The notes beneath the pieces were generated by a model that did not search any database, was not told where the DNA came from, and saw only the letters and a list, made by a program, of their open reading frames with translations. The position numbers and the translations under genes were made by a program. From positions 351,773 to 415,772 of the forward strand of contig NZ_CH724150.1 of the NCBI RefSeq assembly GCF_000153185.1: DNA of 64,000 bases, given 5' to 3'. The stretch comes from Reinekea blandensis MED297 (lineage in GTDB: Bacteria > Pseudomonadota > Gammaproteobacteria > Pseudomonadales > Natronospirillaceae). Shown piece by piece: positions 45,354 through 54,664 of this stretch (positions are counted from its first letter, which is position 1; each line of letters opens with the position of its first letter).

Positions 45354-45967
45354 GGAGCCAGTTTTCGCTCGCTGGCCTTTAAGAACTCAGCTTTTAAAGC
45401 ATCGTAGCCCCTCACGGCCGGAAACTCGGGAAACTCCGCGATGACGTTATCCGGAGCATTAAACAATATCCCCGCATCGGCTTCTTTCAACATTGTCGTA
45501 TCGTTGTACGAATCCCCGGCTGCGATACAGCGGTAATTCAGTGAGTGGAATGCCTTAATTGACGTGCGCTTCGGATCTTTCTGACGTAGCCGGTAATCGG
45601 TAATTTCACCGCTTTCAGACACTTCCAGCTTGTGGCACAGCAACGTTGGGAAACCCAGTTGACGCATCAGTGGCTGGGCAAACTCGTAAAAGGTATCGGA
45701 AAGAATCACCACCTGAAACCGTTCACGCAGCCAATCGATGAACTCACCCGCACCCGGCAAGGGTGACAGCGTGGCGATAACTTCCTGAATTTCATTCAAT
45801 CCCAGATCATGCGCCTTCAGAATCGCCAGTCGCTGTTTCATCAAAACATCGTAATCCGGTATGTCCCGGGTGGTGGCTTTGAGTTCTTCAATTCCGGTTT
45901 TTTCAGCAAAGGCGATCCAGATTTCCGGAATCAGTACCCCTTCCAGATCAAGGCAGGCTAGTTCCAC
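45350..45967 (-). CDS. thrH: ThrH, phosphoserine phosphatase / homoserine phosphotransferase
   Basis: HAD-superfamily enzyme shown in Pseudomonas aeruginosa to dephosphorylate phosphoserine and to transfer the phosphate to homoserine. The 205-residue form begins VELACLDLEGVLIPEIWIAF and aligns end to end with that protein. The nucleophile motif is ACLDLEG, motif II is VILSDTFYEF, the lysine lies in RQKDPKR and motif IV is AAGDSYNDT. The GTG at 45965-45967 is preferred since GGAGAAAT lies before it; an ATG 12 bases upstream lacks a ribosome-binding site. Confidence 0.94.
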   Translation of the reverse strand: MELACLDLEGVLIPEIWIAFAEKTGIEELKATTRDIPDYDVLMKQRLAILKAHDLGLNEIQEVIATLSPLPGAGEFIDWLRERFQVVILSDTFYEFAQPLMRQLGFPTLLCHKLEVSESGEITDYRLRQKDPKRTSIKAFHSLNYRCIAAGDSYNDTTMLKEADAGILFNAPDNVIAEFPEFPAVRGYDALKAEFLKASERKLAP

Positions 45968-46075
45968 GCATTTCTCCATTCACTAAGTTTAAAACTGCTA
46001 ATGTATCACCGTGCCGATCGCTGACAAACCCGATTAATGCATCGCTGTATTGCCGACAACCGGCGTGACATGCGA

Positions 46076-46114
46076 TGTTCCACGCATTCCACGTGGAACA
46101 CACCATGTTCCACG
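46076..46114. promoter_or_regulatory. Cluster of inverted TGTTCCACG elements, parS-like
   Basis: Between divergent thrH and cysH: TGTTCCACG (46076-46084), CATTCCACGTGGAACA (46085-46100) and TGTTCCACG (46106-46114). The central 16-mer contains the 12-base palindrome TTCCACGTGGAA and differs from the Pseudomonas parS pattern TGTTCCACGTGGAACA only at its first two positions. The two flanking elements are parS half-sites. In RNA the parts could also form two mutually exclusive hairpins. ParB binding is inferred from the sequence alone. Confidence 0.5.
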
Positions 46115-46221
46115 TTATTCTTAATGGTTCTGTAATAACCATATCTTATTCAGTTATTTTCGAGGTTGGTGCCGATCATGATAAATTGCCCGCCAATTGA
46201 CTTTCTGTCTGAGACCTACTT

Positions 46222-46947
46222 ATGACAACACTTTCAGAACTCCAACTCGAACTCAGTGCCAAGTCCCCTCGCGATATTCTTAAGCGTGCATTGGCTGATT
46301 ACGAGCAAATTGCTGTCTCGTTCAGCGGCGCCGAGGACGTCGTTCTCGTGGATATGATCAGTAAGCTGTCGGACGCGCCCAAAGTTTTCACGCTCGATAC
46401 CGGCCGACTGCACCCGGAAACCTACCGGTTTCTGGACCGCGTTCGTCAGCATTATCAGATAAAACTCGAGGTGTACACGCCAGATGCGACCGCATTGGAG
46501 CCCTTCGTGGCAGAAAAGGGCTTGTTCAGCTTTTACCAGGACGGGCATGGTGAATGTTGTGGCATCCGTAAAATCGAGCCACTGAAACGCGCATTGTCCG
46601 GGCTGGATGCTTGGATAACCGGACAACGAAAAGACCAGAGCCCGGGTACACGCTCGACGATCCCTGTAGTCCAGGCCGATCCCGCCTTTACCGGCCGGGG
46701 CGAGACATTGGTTAAGTTTAATCCATTGGCCAATTGGTCATCCGAGGATGTCTGGAACTACATTCGGATGATGGAAATTCCCTACAACCCATTGCATGAG
46801 CAAGGTTTTAAAAGCATTGGTTGCGAACCCTGCACCAAAGCCACCCTGCCCAATCAACATGAGCGAGAAGGACGTTGGTGGTGGGAAGAAGCGACGAAGA
46901 AGGAGTGTGGTCTCCATTCAGGCAACGAGACCACACTGGAAAGTTAA
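46222..46947 (+). CDS. cysH: CysH, adenylylsulfate (APS) reductase, [4Fe-4S] type
   Basis: Reduces adenylylsulfate to sulfite with thioredoxin in assimilatory sulfate reduction. The 241-residue product carries the cluster cysteines Cys112-Cys113 (GECCGIRK) and Cys201-x2-Cys204 (IGCEPC), which distinguish APS reductase from the PAPS enzyme, and the catalytic Cys229 in the C-terminal [17 protein letters not shown] is the PP-loop. The ATG is at 46222. It is followed by convergent cysB. With cysI at 22.8 kb it supplies sulfite and then sulfide. Confidence 0.96.
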   Translation: MTTLSELQLELSAKSPRDILKRALADYEQIAVSFSGAEDVVLVDMISKLSDAPKVFTLDTGRLHPETYRFLDRVRQHYQIKLEVYTPDATALEPFVAEKGLFSFYQDGHGECCGIRKIEPLKRALSGLDAWITGQRKDQSPGTRSTIPVVQADPAFTGRGETLVKFNPLANWSSEDVWNYIRMMEIPYNPLHEQGFKSIGCEPCTKATLPNQHEREGRWWWEEATKKECGLHSGNETTLES

Positions 46948-46990
46948 GCGCATTTTTCTGAACACGAGCTGCCGGCCGTGCTTGTAAGCA

Positions 46991-47977
<987 letters not shown>

Positions 47978-48225
47978 TTACCGAGTTTTAGGGTCCCTGA
48001 CAGCGTCCAAGCCGCTGTCACCGGCCCCATCTGAGTACATCAAACTGTCACAGCGTTTCCCTAGCGTTGAGAGCAGTTGCTTGGGCGGGCTGTTCGCCTC
48101 GAGTGTACATAAATCATGCGAGCCTCTGCAAATCGGTTATATAAATATTATTAAGTATTCTTTTTAGAAATAGCTAATAACCGTTAGATTGACGCTGCAT
48201 CTTAATTTATGACGTTTTGAATCGT

Positions 48226-48999
48226 ATGGAAATCCTTTTTTTAATCTTGACCGGCGCCGTAGTTGGGCTGGTTGTAGGCATCACCGGAGTTGGCGGCGGC
48301 GCGTTGATGACGCCGGTTTTGCTGATGTTCGGATTTCCCGCGCACATCGCAATCGGCACGGACCTTTGGTTTGCCGCCCTAACCAAGTCCGGCGGATTGA
48401 TTGCGCACCAGAAAAAAGGGCACATTCGCTGGTCTATTGTATTGAATCTGGCGGCCGGTTCCCTGCCTGCCGCGGTGCTCACCGGACTGGCTCTGACATT
48501 TTGGTTTGGATCCGCGGAGAACTATGCATCCCTGCTAAAAACGGCACTTGGGTTCATGTTGATCCTGACCTCCATTGTCTTAATTTTCCGAAGTCGACTG
48601 ACCCGCCATTATGGACGTCGTTCAAATAACTTAATTGCAAGAAAGTTCTCGATCAAACTGCTATTAGCCGGGGCGGCACTGGGCAGCCTTGTGACGCTGA
48701 GCAGCGTAGGCGCGGGCGCCATTGGTACCGCCGTGCTGATGCTTATGTTTCCGTACCTGATCCCCAAGCAAGTGGTCGGAACGGACATTGCACATGCGGT
48801 ACCCCTGACCGTCATTGCCGGTGCTGTACACCTCTATTTGGGCAATGTAGATTTCCAACTGTTAGGGGCGCTGCTGATGGGATCATTACCAGCCATCTAT
48901 GTCGGTTCCGCGCTCTCCGGAAAGATCCCAAGCCGATTGATGCAGCCGGTACTGGCGACCCTGTTGATGCTGCTCGGAATGAAGTACGCGATCTTTTAG
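48226..48999 (+). CDS. TauE/SafE-family membrane permease
   Basis: Inner-membrane protein of about 257 residues with about seven to eight hydrophobic helices, in the family linked to export or uptake of sulfite, sulfonates and similar anions. It has the repeated helix motif: GAVVGLVVGITGVGGGALMT in the first half and ALGSLVTLSSVGAGAIGT in the second. The ATG at 48226 is chosen over a TTG nine bases upstream; neither has a good ribosome-binding site. Divergence from cysB suggests a sulfur-compound role, perhaps sulfate or sulfite transport, but this is inference. Confidence 0.87.
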   Translation: MEILFLILTGAVVGLVVGITGVGGGALMTPVLLMFGFPAHIAIGTDLWFAALTKSGGLIAHQKKGHIRWSIVLNLAAGSLPAAVLTGLALTFWFGSAENYASLLKTALGFMLILTSIVLIFRSRLTRHYGRRSNNLIARKFSIKLLLAGAALGSLVTLSSVGAGAIGTAVLMLMFPYLIPKQVVGTDIAHAVPLTVIAGAVHLYLGNVDFQLLGALLMGSLPAIYVGSALSGKIPSRLMQPVLATLLMLLGMKYAIF

Positions 49000-49005
49000 A
49001 AGTCG

Positions 49006-49443
49006 TCAGGTACCAAACAGAGAAAAGCCACGCGTACCTTTGATTCTGGATTCAATGATCATGCGATTGACCGCCGAAATATCGCAGCGGATATAGATCG
49101 GGTCACGCTCAGACCCCTTAATGGTCAGATTAATAAAAACGGTGTGCACCTTGAGTTCGGGATTGTATCTTGAAGACCGTTGATCAAACCGGGTAAGCAA
49201 CAGATTTCGACCAAACTCTGCCGAAGCCTTTTGCCGGCATACCTCAATCGCAACCTGCTGACTGACTTCCGCTCGCCCTTCTGGAAGCTCCCCACGGCCA
49301 TTCAGCACATCCCATATCGTGACCCGATAACTCCCGTTTGTCGCGACAAACTCTTCAATCGCCATAGCGAGTCCTACTACAAACGCGGCAATGATGAATG
49401 AAGGGACGATTACTGTCTTAAAAACACCTTTCTGTTTAGCCAA
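49006..49443 (-). CDS. Hypothetical membrane-anchored protein
   Basis: A 145-residue protein not recognised. It has a short basic start (MAKQKGVFK), one membrane helix (about 9-29) and a periplasmic part of about 115 residues with two cysteines (EVCRQKASAEFG and IYIRCDIS) and little else. The only start with a good ribosome-binding site is TTG at 49441-49443, preceded by AGGAAGG; the next in-frame ATG lies after the helix. Its leader carries the TyrR-like boxes of the divergent DAHP synthase gene. The function is unknown. Confidence 0.7.
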   Translation of the reverse strand: MAKQKGVFKTVIVPSFIIAAFVVGLAMAIEEFVATNGSYRVTIWDVLNGRGELPEGRAEVSQQVAIEVCRQKASAEFGRNLLLTRFDQRSSRYNPELKVHTVFINLTIKGSERDPIYIRCDISAVNRMIIESRIKGTRGFSLFGT

Positions 49444-49453
49444 AACGCCTTCC

Positions 49454-49492
49454 TGTAAACTTTTTTGTACATCTTGTAATCATTTATTTACC
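49454..49492 (+). promoter_or_regulatory. Two TyrR-like boxes upstream of DAHP synthase
   Basis: TGTAAA-N6-TGTACA (49454-49471) and TGTAAT-N6-TTTACC (49475-49492) match the TyrR consensus TGTAAA-N6-TTTACA at 11 of 12 and 10 of 12 fixed positions. They are 21 bases apart, on one face of the helix. They lie about 50 bases before the DAHP synthase start. This predicts repression by TyrR with aromatic amino acids; no tyrR gene is in the window. Confidence 0.65.
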
Positions 49493-49541
49493 ACTTTATC
49501 ATCGCTCTACCAAGCCAATGAATCACCTTAAAGCAGAAATC

Positions 49542-50609
49542 ATGTCACAAATTGAAAACCTTAATATCGCCCGTCAGGAATTACTGACTACGCCTGCCGA
49601 CATTAAAAAAGAACTTCCGGTCTCGGAAGCCGCCACTCATACCATAGCAGAAGGACGGAAAGCCGTTCGAAAAATTCTGGACCGTGAAGACCCTCGCTTG
49701 ATTGTTGTCATCGGCCCCTGCTCTATCCATGACCCAGTCGCTGCGATGGATTATGCCAAACGCCTGAAAGCGCTGAGCGACGAAGTTGATGATACCCTGT
49801 TAATTGTCATGCGGGTCTATTTCGAAAAACCACGGACCACAACCGGTTGGAAAGGCCTCATCAACGACCCACACATGAATGATACCTTTGCCATTGAGGA
49901 AGGTCTCCATCTGGGGCGCAAACTCTTGCTCGATATCTCTGAGCTTGGCCTGCCGACGGCGACCGAAGCGCTCGACCCGATTTCGCCGCAGTACCTCCAG
50001 GATTTGATCAGCTGGTCGGCCATCGGTGCGCGAACAACGGAAAGCCAAACTCACCGTGAAATGGCCAGTGGCCTGACCTCTGCGGTCGGGTTTAAAAACG
50101 GCACCGACGGCAGTCTTGATGTTGCCATCAATGCACTCAAGAGCGTTTCAGCACCACATAATTTTCTTGGTATAAACCAACAAGGCCAAGTGTCTGTTAT
50201 ATCAACAAAAGGTAATGCCTACGGCCATGTAGTACTGCGAGGGGGCGACGGCAAACCAAATTATGATTCGGTTTCAGTCTCCGTTTGCGAAGAACAACTT
50301 CAGAAAGCGGGCATCACTCCTAACATCATGGTCGATTGTTCGCACGCGAACTCAAATAAAGACCACAACCTTCAACCTCTGGTGGCCGACAACGTTGCCA
50401 ATCAGATCATGGAAGGTAATGAATCGATAATCGGCGTTATGATCGAAAGCAATCTGGTCGAAGGCAATCAGAAAATCCCTGCTGAACTATCAGAGCTCAC
50501 TTATGGCCAATCGGTCACCGACGCCTGCATTTCATGGGAATCGACTGAAACATTGCTGCGCTCCATGCGCACAAAAATAAAAGCGTCATTAGCCAAGCGG
50601 ACTCAGTAA
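49542..50609 (+). CDS. 3-deoxy-7-phosphoheptulonate (DAHP) synthase, class I
   Basis: First enzyme of the shikimate pathway, joining phosphoenolpyruvate and erythrose 4-phosphate. The 355-residue product (E. coli isoenzymes 348-356) shows VVIGPCSIHDP (catalytic metal Cys), MRVYFEKPRTTTGWKG, GARTTESQTHREMASG, KNGTDGS and MVDCSHANSNK. The ATG at 49542 is chosen; an in-frame ATG at 49518 would add eight residues and lacks a ribosome-binding site. The TyrR-like boxes upstream fit the Tyr- or Phe-regulated forms (AroF/AroG), but which inhibitor it senses cannot be read with certainty. Confidence 0.95.
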   Translation: MSQIENLNIARQELLTTPADIKKELPVSEAATHTIAEGRKAVRKILDREDPRLIVVIGPCSIHDPVAAMDYAKRLKALSDEVDDTLLIVMRVYFEKPRTTTGWKGLINDPHMNDTFAIEEGLHLGRKLLLDISELGLPTATEALDPISPQYLQDLISWSAIGARTTESQTHREMASGLTSAVGFKNGTDGSLDVAINALKSVSAPHNFLGINQQGQVSVISTKGNAYGHVVLRGGDGKPNYDSVSVSVCEEQLQKAGITPNIMVDCSHANSNKDHNLQPLVADNVANQIMEGNESIIGVMIESNLVEGNQKIPAELSELTYGQSVTDACISWESTETLLRSMRTKIKASLAKRTQ

Positions 50610-50663
50610 AGTCCAATATGCTAGCCCGGGCAAGTAGCCTCAACTGAGGCTGCCTGCGATTTA

Positions 50664-50692
50664 TCCCATCCAGAACGGGGGTGATTTTTTTC
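50664..50692 (+). terminator. Probable terminator after DAHP synthase
   Basis: A short stem (atccc 50664-50668 with ggggt 50679-50683, one G-U pair) followed by GATTTTTTTC. An additional hairpin with stem gtagcctca/tgaggctgc (50635-50654) lies just before it. Confidence 0.5.
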
Positions 50693-50747
50693 TTCTCACC
50701 ACCTAATCTGTCATTATGTTTACGACTCAGACTCCTGTCAGGCGGTT

Positions 50748-51902
50748 ATGTTTTTCTCATTTTTTCTGATTTTCAGTGGCGCGGCAGCCTTAGCCACGGT
50801 GGCGCTCTACACGCGTCAGCCATTGCTCATTGCTTATATTTTTTTAGGTGTTCTGACCGGCCCTTACGGATTTGGAGTCCTAGAAGATACCGATCTGCTG
50901 GGCGACATATCGGAAATCGGCATTATCTTTCTGTTATTTCTTTTAGGTCTCGACATGCAGCTGTCGAACCTGCTGACCACGATGCGAAAGAGCTTACTCG
51001 TGGGTGTATTGAGTTGCGTGTGTTTTGCCGGATGTGGTTTTTTCGTCACACTCCTACTCGGCTTCCACACTCTCGAAGCCATGATCATTGGGCTTTGCCT
51101 GATGTTTTCCAGCACCATTATCGGCATCAAACTGTTACCCACGACTGTGCTGCACCATCGACACGCGGGCGAACTGATGGTGGGGATTCTGCTCATTCAG
51201 GACTTCATTGCGATCCTGGTGCTGTTAGCCATTGAAAGTCTGGGTAAAGAGTCCATCGACGCGCTGACCTTTATCCAGCCACTACTCATGCTACCCATCT
51301 TAATCGGCGCAACCCTTGCGGCCGTTAAATGGATCATTCTTCCGCTATTGACTCGATTTGACCGGTTTCATGAATACATTTTCCTGTTGACTATCGGGTG
51401 GTGCCTGGGTATCGGCGAAGTTGCCAAACTGATGGGACTGTCTCATGAAATTGGCGCTTTTATCGCGGGCATCAGCCTGGCCAGCAGCCCCATTGCGCAG
51501 TTTATTGCGCTCAACCTTAAACCGTTGCGAGACTTTTTCCTGATTCTGTTCTTCTTCACTCTCGGCGCTCAGCTCAACATCGGCGTACTAAGCACCGTAT
51601 GGTTACCTATGGTGTTGCTCACGATCCTGATTCTCGCTGGCAAACCAATCGTGTTCCGCTTTCTGCTGCATCGCCTGAGCGAGTCGAATCATCTGGCCTG
51701 GGATATCGGTTTTAGGCTGGGGCAAATATCGGAGTTTTCGCTACTGGTGACCTTTCTTGCACAAGGTTCAGGCCTGCTGTCGGAACGCGCGGCGGTTTTA
51801 GTGCAGTCGACGGCCATCGCGACCTTCGCGCTTTCCAGTTATATCATCGTTTTTAACTTTCAGAACCCAATTGCTGTTTCAGATCGTTTAAGACGGGATT
51901 AA
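50748..51902 (+). CDS. Monovalent cation:proton antiporter-2 (CPA2) family protein
   Basis: A 384-residue membrane protein with about twelve helices of the Kef/NhaA-like CPA2 fold. Recognised by GVLTGPYGFGVL, IGIIFLLFLLGLDMQ, FSSTIIGIKLLP, ILLIQDFIAILVL (the conserved acidic residue) and SHEIGAFIAGISLASS. It lacks the C-terminal RCK/TrkA-N domain of KefB/C, so it is regulated differently if at all. Likely exchanges K+ or Na+ for protons. AGGCGG lies before the ATG. The last 50 bases overlap the 3' end of the convergent alpha/beta hydrolase gene. Confidence 0.9.
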   Translation: MFFSFFLIFSGAAALATVALYTRQPLLIAYIFLGVLTGPYGFGVLEDTDLLGDISEIGIIFLLFLLGLDMQLSNLLTTMRKSLLVGVLSCVCFAGCGFFVTLLLGFHTLEAMIIGLCLMFSSTIIGIKLLPTTVLHHRHAGELMVGILLIQDFIAILVLLAIESLGKESIDALTFIQPLLMLPILIGATLAAVKWIILPLLTRFDRFHEYIFLLTIGWCLGIGEVAKLMGLSHEIGAFIAGISLASSPIAQFIALNLKPLRDFFLILFFFTLGAQLNIGVLSTVWLPMVLLTILILAGKPIVFRFLLHRLSESNHLAWDIGFRLGQISEFSLLVTFLAQGSGLLSERAAVLVQSTAIATFALSSYIIVFNFQNPIAVSDRLRRD

Positions 51903-52740
51903 CAAATCCTGAGACGTCAGCAGAACTCAATGCCGCCTGTGCGTTGACGCGATGCGTGCGCGCCTTAGTACCCAGCAGCCGATGCGCTTTGCGTTCGAAT
52001 CGTGCTGATGTGCACAACCAGAATATGCGATGCGACCGTGATTGCAATTCCGCTATCAGAGGCTTTAACTGCTTCCTGCGATAACGGGAAAACCAGGCGG
52101 CTTCTTTTAATAACTCTATGAACAACGACGCCGGCTCATGTTCTCCGGCTCGATTACTGACCCATTGACGACCCAGTAATCGAGTTCGGTTCTTAAGTCT
52201 GACGAAGGGTATCCAGTAGCGCCTGGCTGGCTTGATGCACTGCGCATCAACCAGCACAAACTTCGACACCGCATCGATCTGTGGCATCGCCCGCAGAACC
52301 ATTTGCGCACCGTAACCCGCCGAGACCACACTTAACTGACCGCCACGGGACTTTTCCTGAATAAACTCAACGACGGCTGGAAGATCGGTTGCGGCCATTT
52401 CGCTGAGCGTATTGGAATGAACATCGCGATTATGTTTTGAAGAGCCGTGACCACGCCAGTCAAACAGCCAGATTGAGTATCCCTCATTCAGCAATGCTGA
52501 AATCACTTGTTGATTCGCGCCATCATCCATCCATTGCCAATGGCTATCAAAGACATCGTGCACAAACAAAAAGGCATCCGATCCGGAGTTATCCTTGGCA
52601 GCATGTAGATGCAGAACAGCGACCTCAACGGAGCGATCCTGGCTGCGATTGTGTTTCACAGAATAAAGATCTTCAAAATAGGTACCCCGATGTTCGGCTG
52701 AAACCAGCTCCACGGGGAAAAGTTCACTACTGCTTTTCAA
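51853..52740 (-). CDS. Alpha/beta hydrolase-fold protein lacking the catalytic serine
   Basis: A 295-residue protein with an alpha/beta hydrolase core: FLFVHDVFDSHWQW in place of the usual HG, and WLFDWRGHGSS. At the nucleophile elbow the sequence is SVVSAGYGAQMVLRA, so the position of the catalytic serine (G-x-S-x-G) is Gly142. No C-terminal catalytic His in the usual place is evident. It is therefore probably a pseudoenzyme or a binding protein. TTG at 52738-52740, with AAAGGG upstream, is the only sensible start. The double LexA operator lies 31 bases upstream, so it may be SOS-controlled with lexA. Confidence 0.8.
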   Translation of the reverse strand: MKSSSELFPVELVSAEHRGTYFEDLYSVKHNRSQDRSVEVAVLHLHAAKDNSGSDAFLFVHDVFDSHWQWMDDGANQQVISALLNEGYSIWLFDWRGHGSSKHNRDVHSNTLSEMAATDLPAVVEFIQEKSRGGQLSVVSAGYGAQMVLRAMPQIDAVSKFVLVDAQCIKPARRYWIPFVRLKNRTRLLGRQWVSNRAGEHEPASLFIELLKEAAWFSRYRRKQLKPLIAELQSRSHRIFWLCTSARFERKAHRLLGTKARTHRVNAQAALSSADVSGFVNPVLNDLKQQLGSES

Positions 52741-52770
52741 TTGATAATTACCCTTTACACATTACATTAG

Positions 52771-52805
52771 CTGTATATAATCACAGATACTGTATATATT
52801 AACAG
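52771..52805 (+). promoter_or_regulatory. Double LexA operator upstream of lexA
   Basis: Two SOS boxes CTGT-N8-ACAG: CTGTATATAATCACAG (52771-52786) and CTGTATATATTAACAG (52790-52805), spaced as in the sulA-like promoter. They lie 11 bases before the lexA ATG and between lexA and the divergent alpha/beta hydrolase. This is the expected autoregulation site. Confidence 0.95.
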
Positions 52806-52815
52806 GCGATAGGTT

Positions 52816-53418
52816 ATGGAAAAACTCACAGCAAGACAACAACAGGTTCTGGATGTCATCAAAGATAACATCGAGGATACCGGCTATCCGCCAACACGGG
52901 CGGAAATTGCAAAAACACTGGGGTTTAAATCACCAAATGCCGCTGAAGAGCACATCAAGGCACTGGCTCGTAAAGGGTATATCGAAATAGTCCAGGGAGC
53001 CAGCCGTGGTATTCGCTTGCCTGAGTCAGAATCCGGATTACCTGTCGTTGGACGGGTCGCTGCGGGCTCACCGGTATTGGCTGAAGAACATGTCGCCGAA
53101 TATGTGGATTTGCCAAAAGGACTGTTTCACCCGACCGCAGATTTTTTACTGCAGGTTCAAGGCCTCAGTATGAAAAATATCGGCATTCTCGAAGATGATC
53201 TCATCGCTGTTCATAAAACAGACCGGGTCAGAAACGGCGACATTGTCGTGGCACGTGTGGGCGACGATGTCACCGTAAAGCGCTATGAAAAGAAAGGCCA
53301 CACTGTGACGCTCTACCCTGAAAATGATGATTTTGAACCCATTCAGGTTAATCTGCGCGAAGAAGATTTTGCGATTGAAGGCCTGTATGTTGGTGTGATC
53401 CGACGTTCAATTCACTGA
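52816..53418 (+). CDS. lexA: LexA repressor of the SOS regulon
   Basis: Transcription repressor that self-cleaves when RecA is activated by DNA damage, 200 residues. It has the N-terminal winged helix ([40 protein letters not shown]), the cleavage bond Ala83-Gly84 (RVAAGSPVL), the catalytic Ser118 ([10 protein letters not shown]) and Lys155 (VTVKRY). The start is supported by its position just after the operator. It is divergent from the degenerate hydrolase; downstream dnaQ is convergent. Confidence 0.98.
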   Translation: MEKLTARQQQVLDVIKDNIEDTGYPPTRAEIAKTLGFKSPNAAEEHIKALARKGYIEIVQGASRGIRLPESESGLPVVGRVAAGSPVLAEEHVAEYVDLPKGLFHPTADFLLQVQGLSMKNIGILEDDLIAVHKTDRVRNGDIVVARVGDDVTVKRYEKKGHTVTLYPENDDFEPIQVNLREEDFAIEGLYVGVIRRSIH

Positions 53419-53425
53419 GGTCATA

Positions 53426-53458
53426 TGCTCAGGTTTCCAGCTTTTAGGGGCCTGAGCA
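53426..53458. terminator. Weak hairpin between lexA and dnaQ
   Basis: Inverted repeat tgctcagg (53426-53433) and cctgagca (53451-53458) with a long loop between two convergent genes. No U tract; function unproved. Confidence 0.4.
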
Positions 53459-53507
53459 AATCCGTTTGCATCAGATCATTCTAGCGACCGCAAAAAACCA
53501 GTGCTTG

Positions 53508-54224
53508 TTATGGCCAACGAACATCTTTTCCTGACTTTTCAGCCAGCATATCGATAAAGGCTTCATGTGCAGCCAGCTCTGCCGACGACGGCTGGACAGT
53601 GATAAGATGCCCACCTGAATCATCCAGAGCAGAAACATCCACCGCCTGATCGCTGCTGCCGGACTCAGAGCTGTCATCAAGAATCAACGCCGTCTGCCCA
53701 CCGGTTAGCATCAGATACACGTCAGCCAGAATTTCCGAGTCAAGCAAGGCCCCGTGTAAGGTCCGATGGGAGTTATCAATCCCATAACGTTTACACAGCG
53801 CATCCAATGACACTTTGGACCCCGGATGTTTGTCTCTGGCTACTTTCAAGGTATCAAGAACGCCACAAACCGTTTCCAGCTTCTCAAACGGTTCTCTCTG
53901 CTCTTGAGCAAATCGCTCGAACTCAGCATTCAGAAAGCCCATGTCGAACGCAGCGTTGTGAATGACCAGTTCGGCACCTTCCAGCCATGTCCATAACTCA
54001 ACGGCTATATCACGAAACTTAGGACTGTCTTTCACTTTGTCATTGTCAATCCCGTGAACCGCAACGACTTCGTCAGGAATATCACGTTCTGGATTGATGT
54101 AATAATGGAAGTGCCGTCCGGTTAGCTTTCGGTCAACCATTTCAACACAACCCACTTCCACGATGCGGTCACCTTTGGTCGGATTCAGACCAGTGGTTTC
54201 TGTATCCAATACAACTTGTCTCAT
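53508..54224 (-). CDS. dnaQ: DnaQ, DNA polymerase III epsilon (proofreading) subunit
   Basis: 3'-5' exonuclease that proofreads replication. The 238-residue product has Exo I ([10 protein letters not shown], Asp7 and Glu9), Exo II ([10 protein letters not shown]) and Exo III ([11 protein letters not shown], HxxxxD type) plus a flexible C-terminal tail that binds the alpha subunit. Its ATG overlaps the rnhA stop as ATGA (54221-54224). rnhA-dnaQ is a conserved pair, though in enterobacteria the genes are divergent. Confidence 0.97.
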   Translation of the reverse strand: MRQVVLDTETTGLNPTKGDRIVEVGCVEMVDRKLTGRHFHYYINPERDIPDEVVAVHGIDNDKVKDSPKFRDIAVELWTWLEGAELVIHNAAFDMGFLNAEFERFAQEQREPFEKLETVCGVLDTLKVARDKHPGSKVSLDALCKRYGIDNSHRTLHGALLDSEILADVYLMLTGGQTALILDDSSESGSSDQAVDVSALDDSGGHLITVQPSSAELAAHEAFIDMLAEKSGKDVRWP

Positions 54225-54661
54225 TGCCTTACCATCTCATCCATCGCCTGGTTGGCGAGTTCATCCGCTATTTCATTGTATTTATGACCTGCGTGTCCTT
54301 TTACCCAATGCCAATTCACCTCGTGTTTTGACATCAGACTGTCCAGACGCTGCCATAAATCCTGATTTTTAACGGGTTTTTTCCCCGCGGTTTTCCAACC
54401 ATTCTTTTTCCAATTATGGATCCATTGAGTGATGCCCTGCTGAACGTACTTGGAATCAGTATAGAGATCGACGGTTACCGCCTGCTTCAGCGCTTCCAAG
54501 CCCTCAATGGCTGCGAGCAGCTCCATTCGATTATTGGTTGTCTCAGGTTCAGAGCCTTTTAGCTTTTTTTCGTGATCGCCATAGATTAAGACAGCTCCCC
54601 ACCCACCAGGGCCGGGATTGCCACGGCAACCACCGTCCGTATATAGAGTTACGGTTTTCAT
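54221..54661 (-). CDS. rnhA: RnhA, ribonuclease HI
   Basis: Degrades the RNA strand of RNA-DNA hybrids. The 146-residue enzyme has the catalytic carboxylates Asp9 ([11 protein letters not shown]), Glu47 (NNRMELLAA), Asp69 (LYTDSKYV) and the C-terminal Asp in NEIADELAN, with the basic protrusion [20 protein letters not shown]. It lies four bases after the methyltransferase gene, and its stop overlaps the dnaQ start, so three genes form one unit. Confidence 0.98.
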   Translation of the reverse strand: MKTVTLYTDGGCRGNPGPGGWGAVLIYGDHEKKLKGSEPETTNNRMELLAAIEGLEALKQAVTVDLYTDSKYVQQGITQWIHNWKKNGWKTAGKKPVKNQDLWQRLDSLMSKHEVNWHWVKGHAGHKYNEIADELANQAMDEMVRQ

Positions 54662-54664
54662 TCG

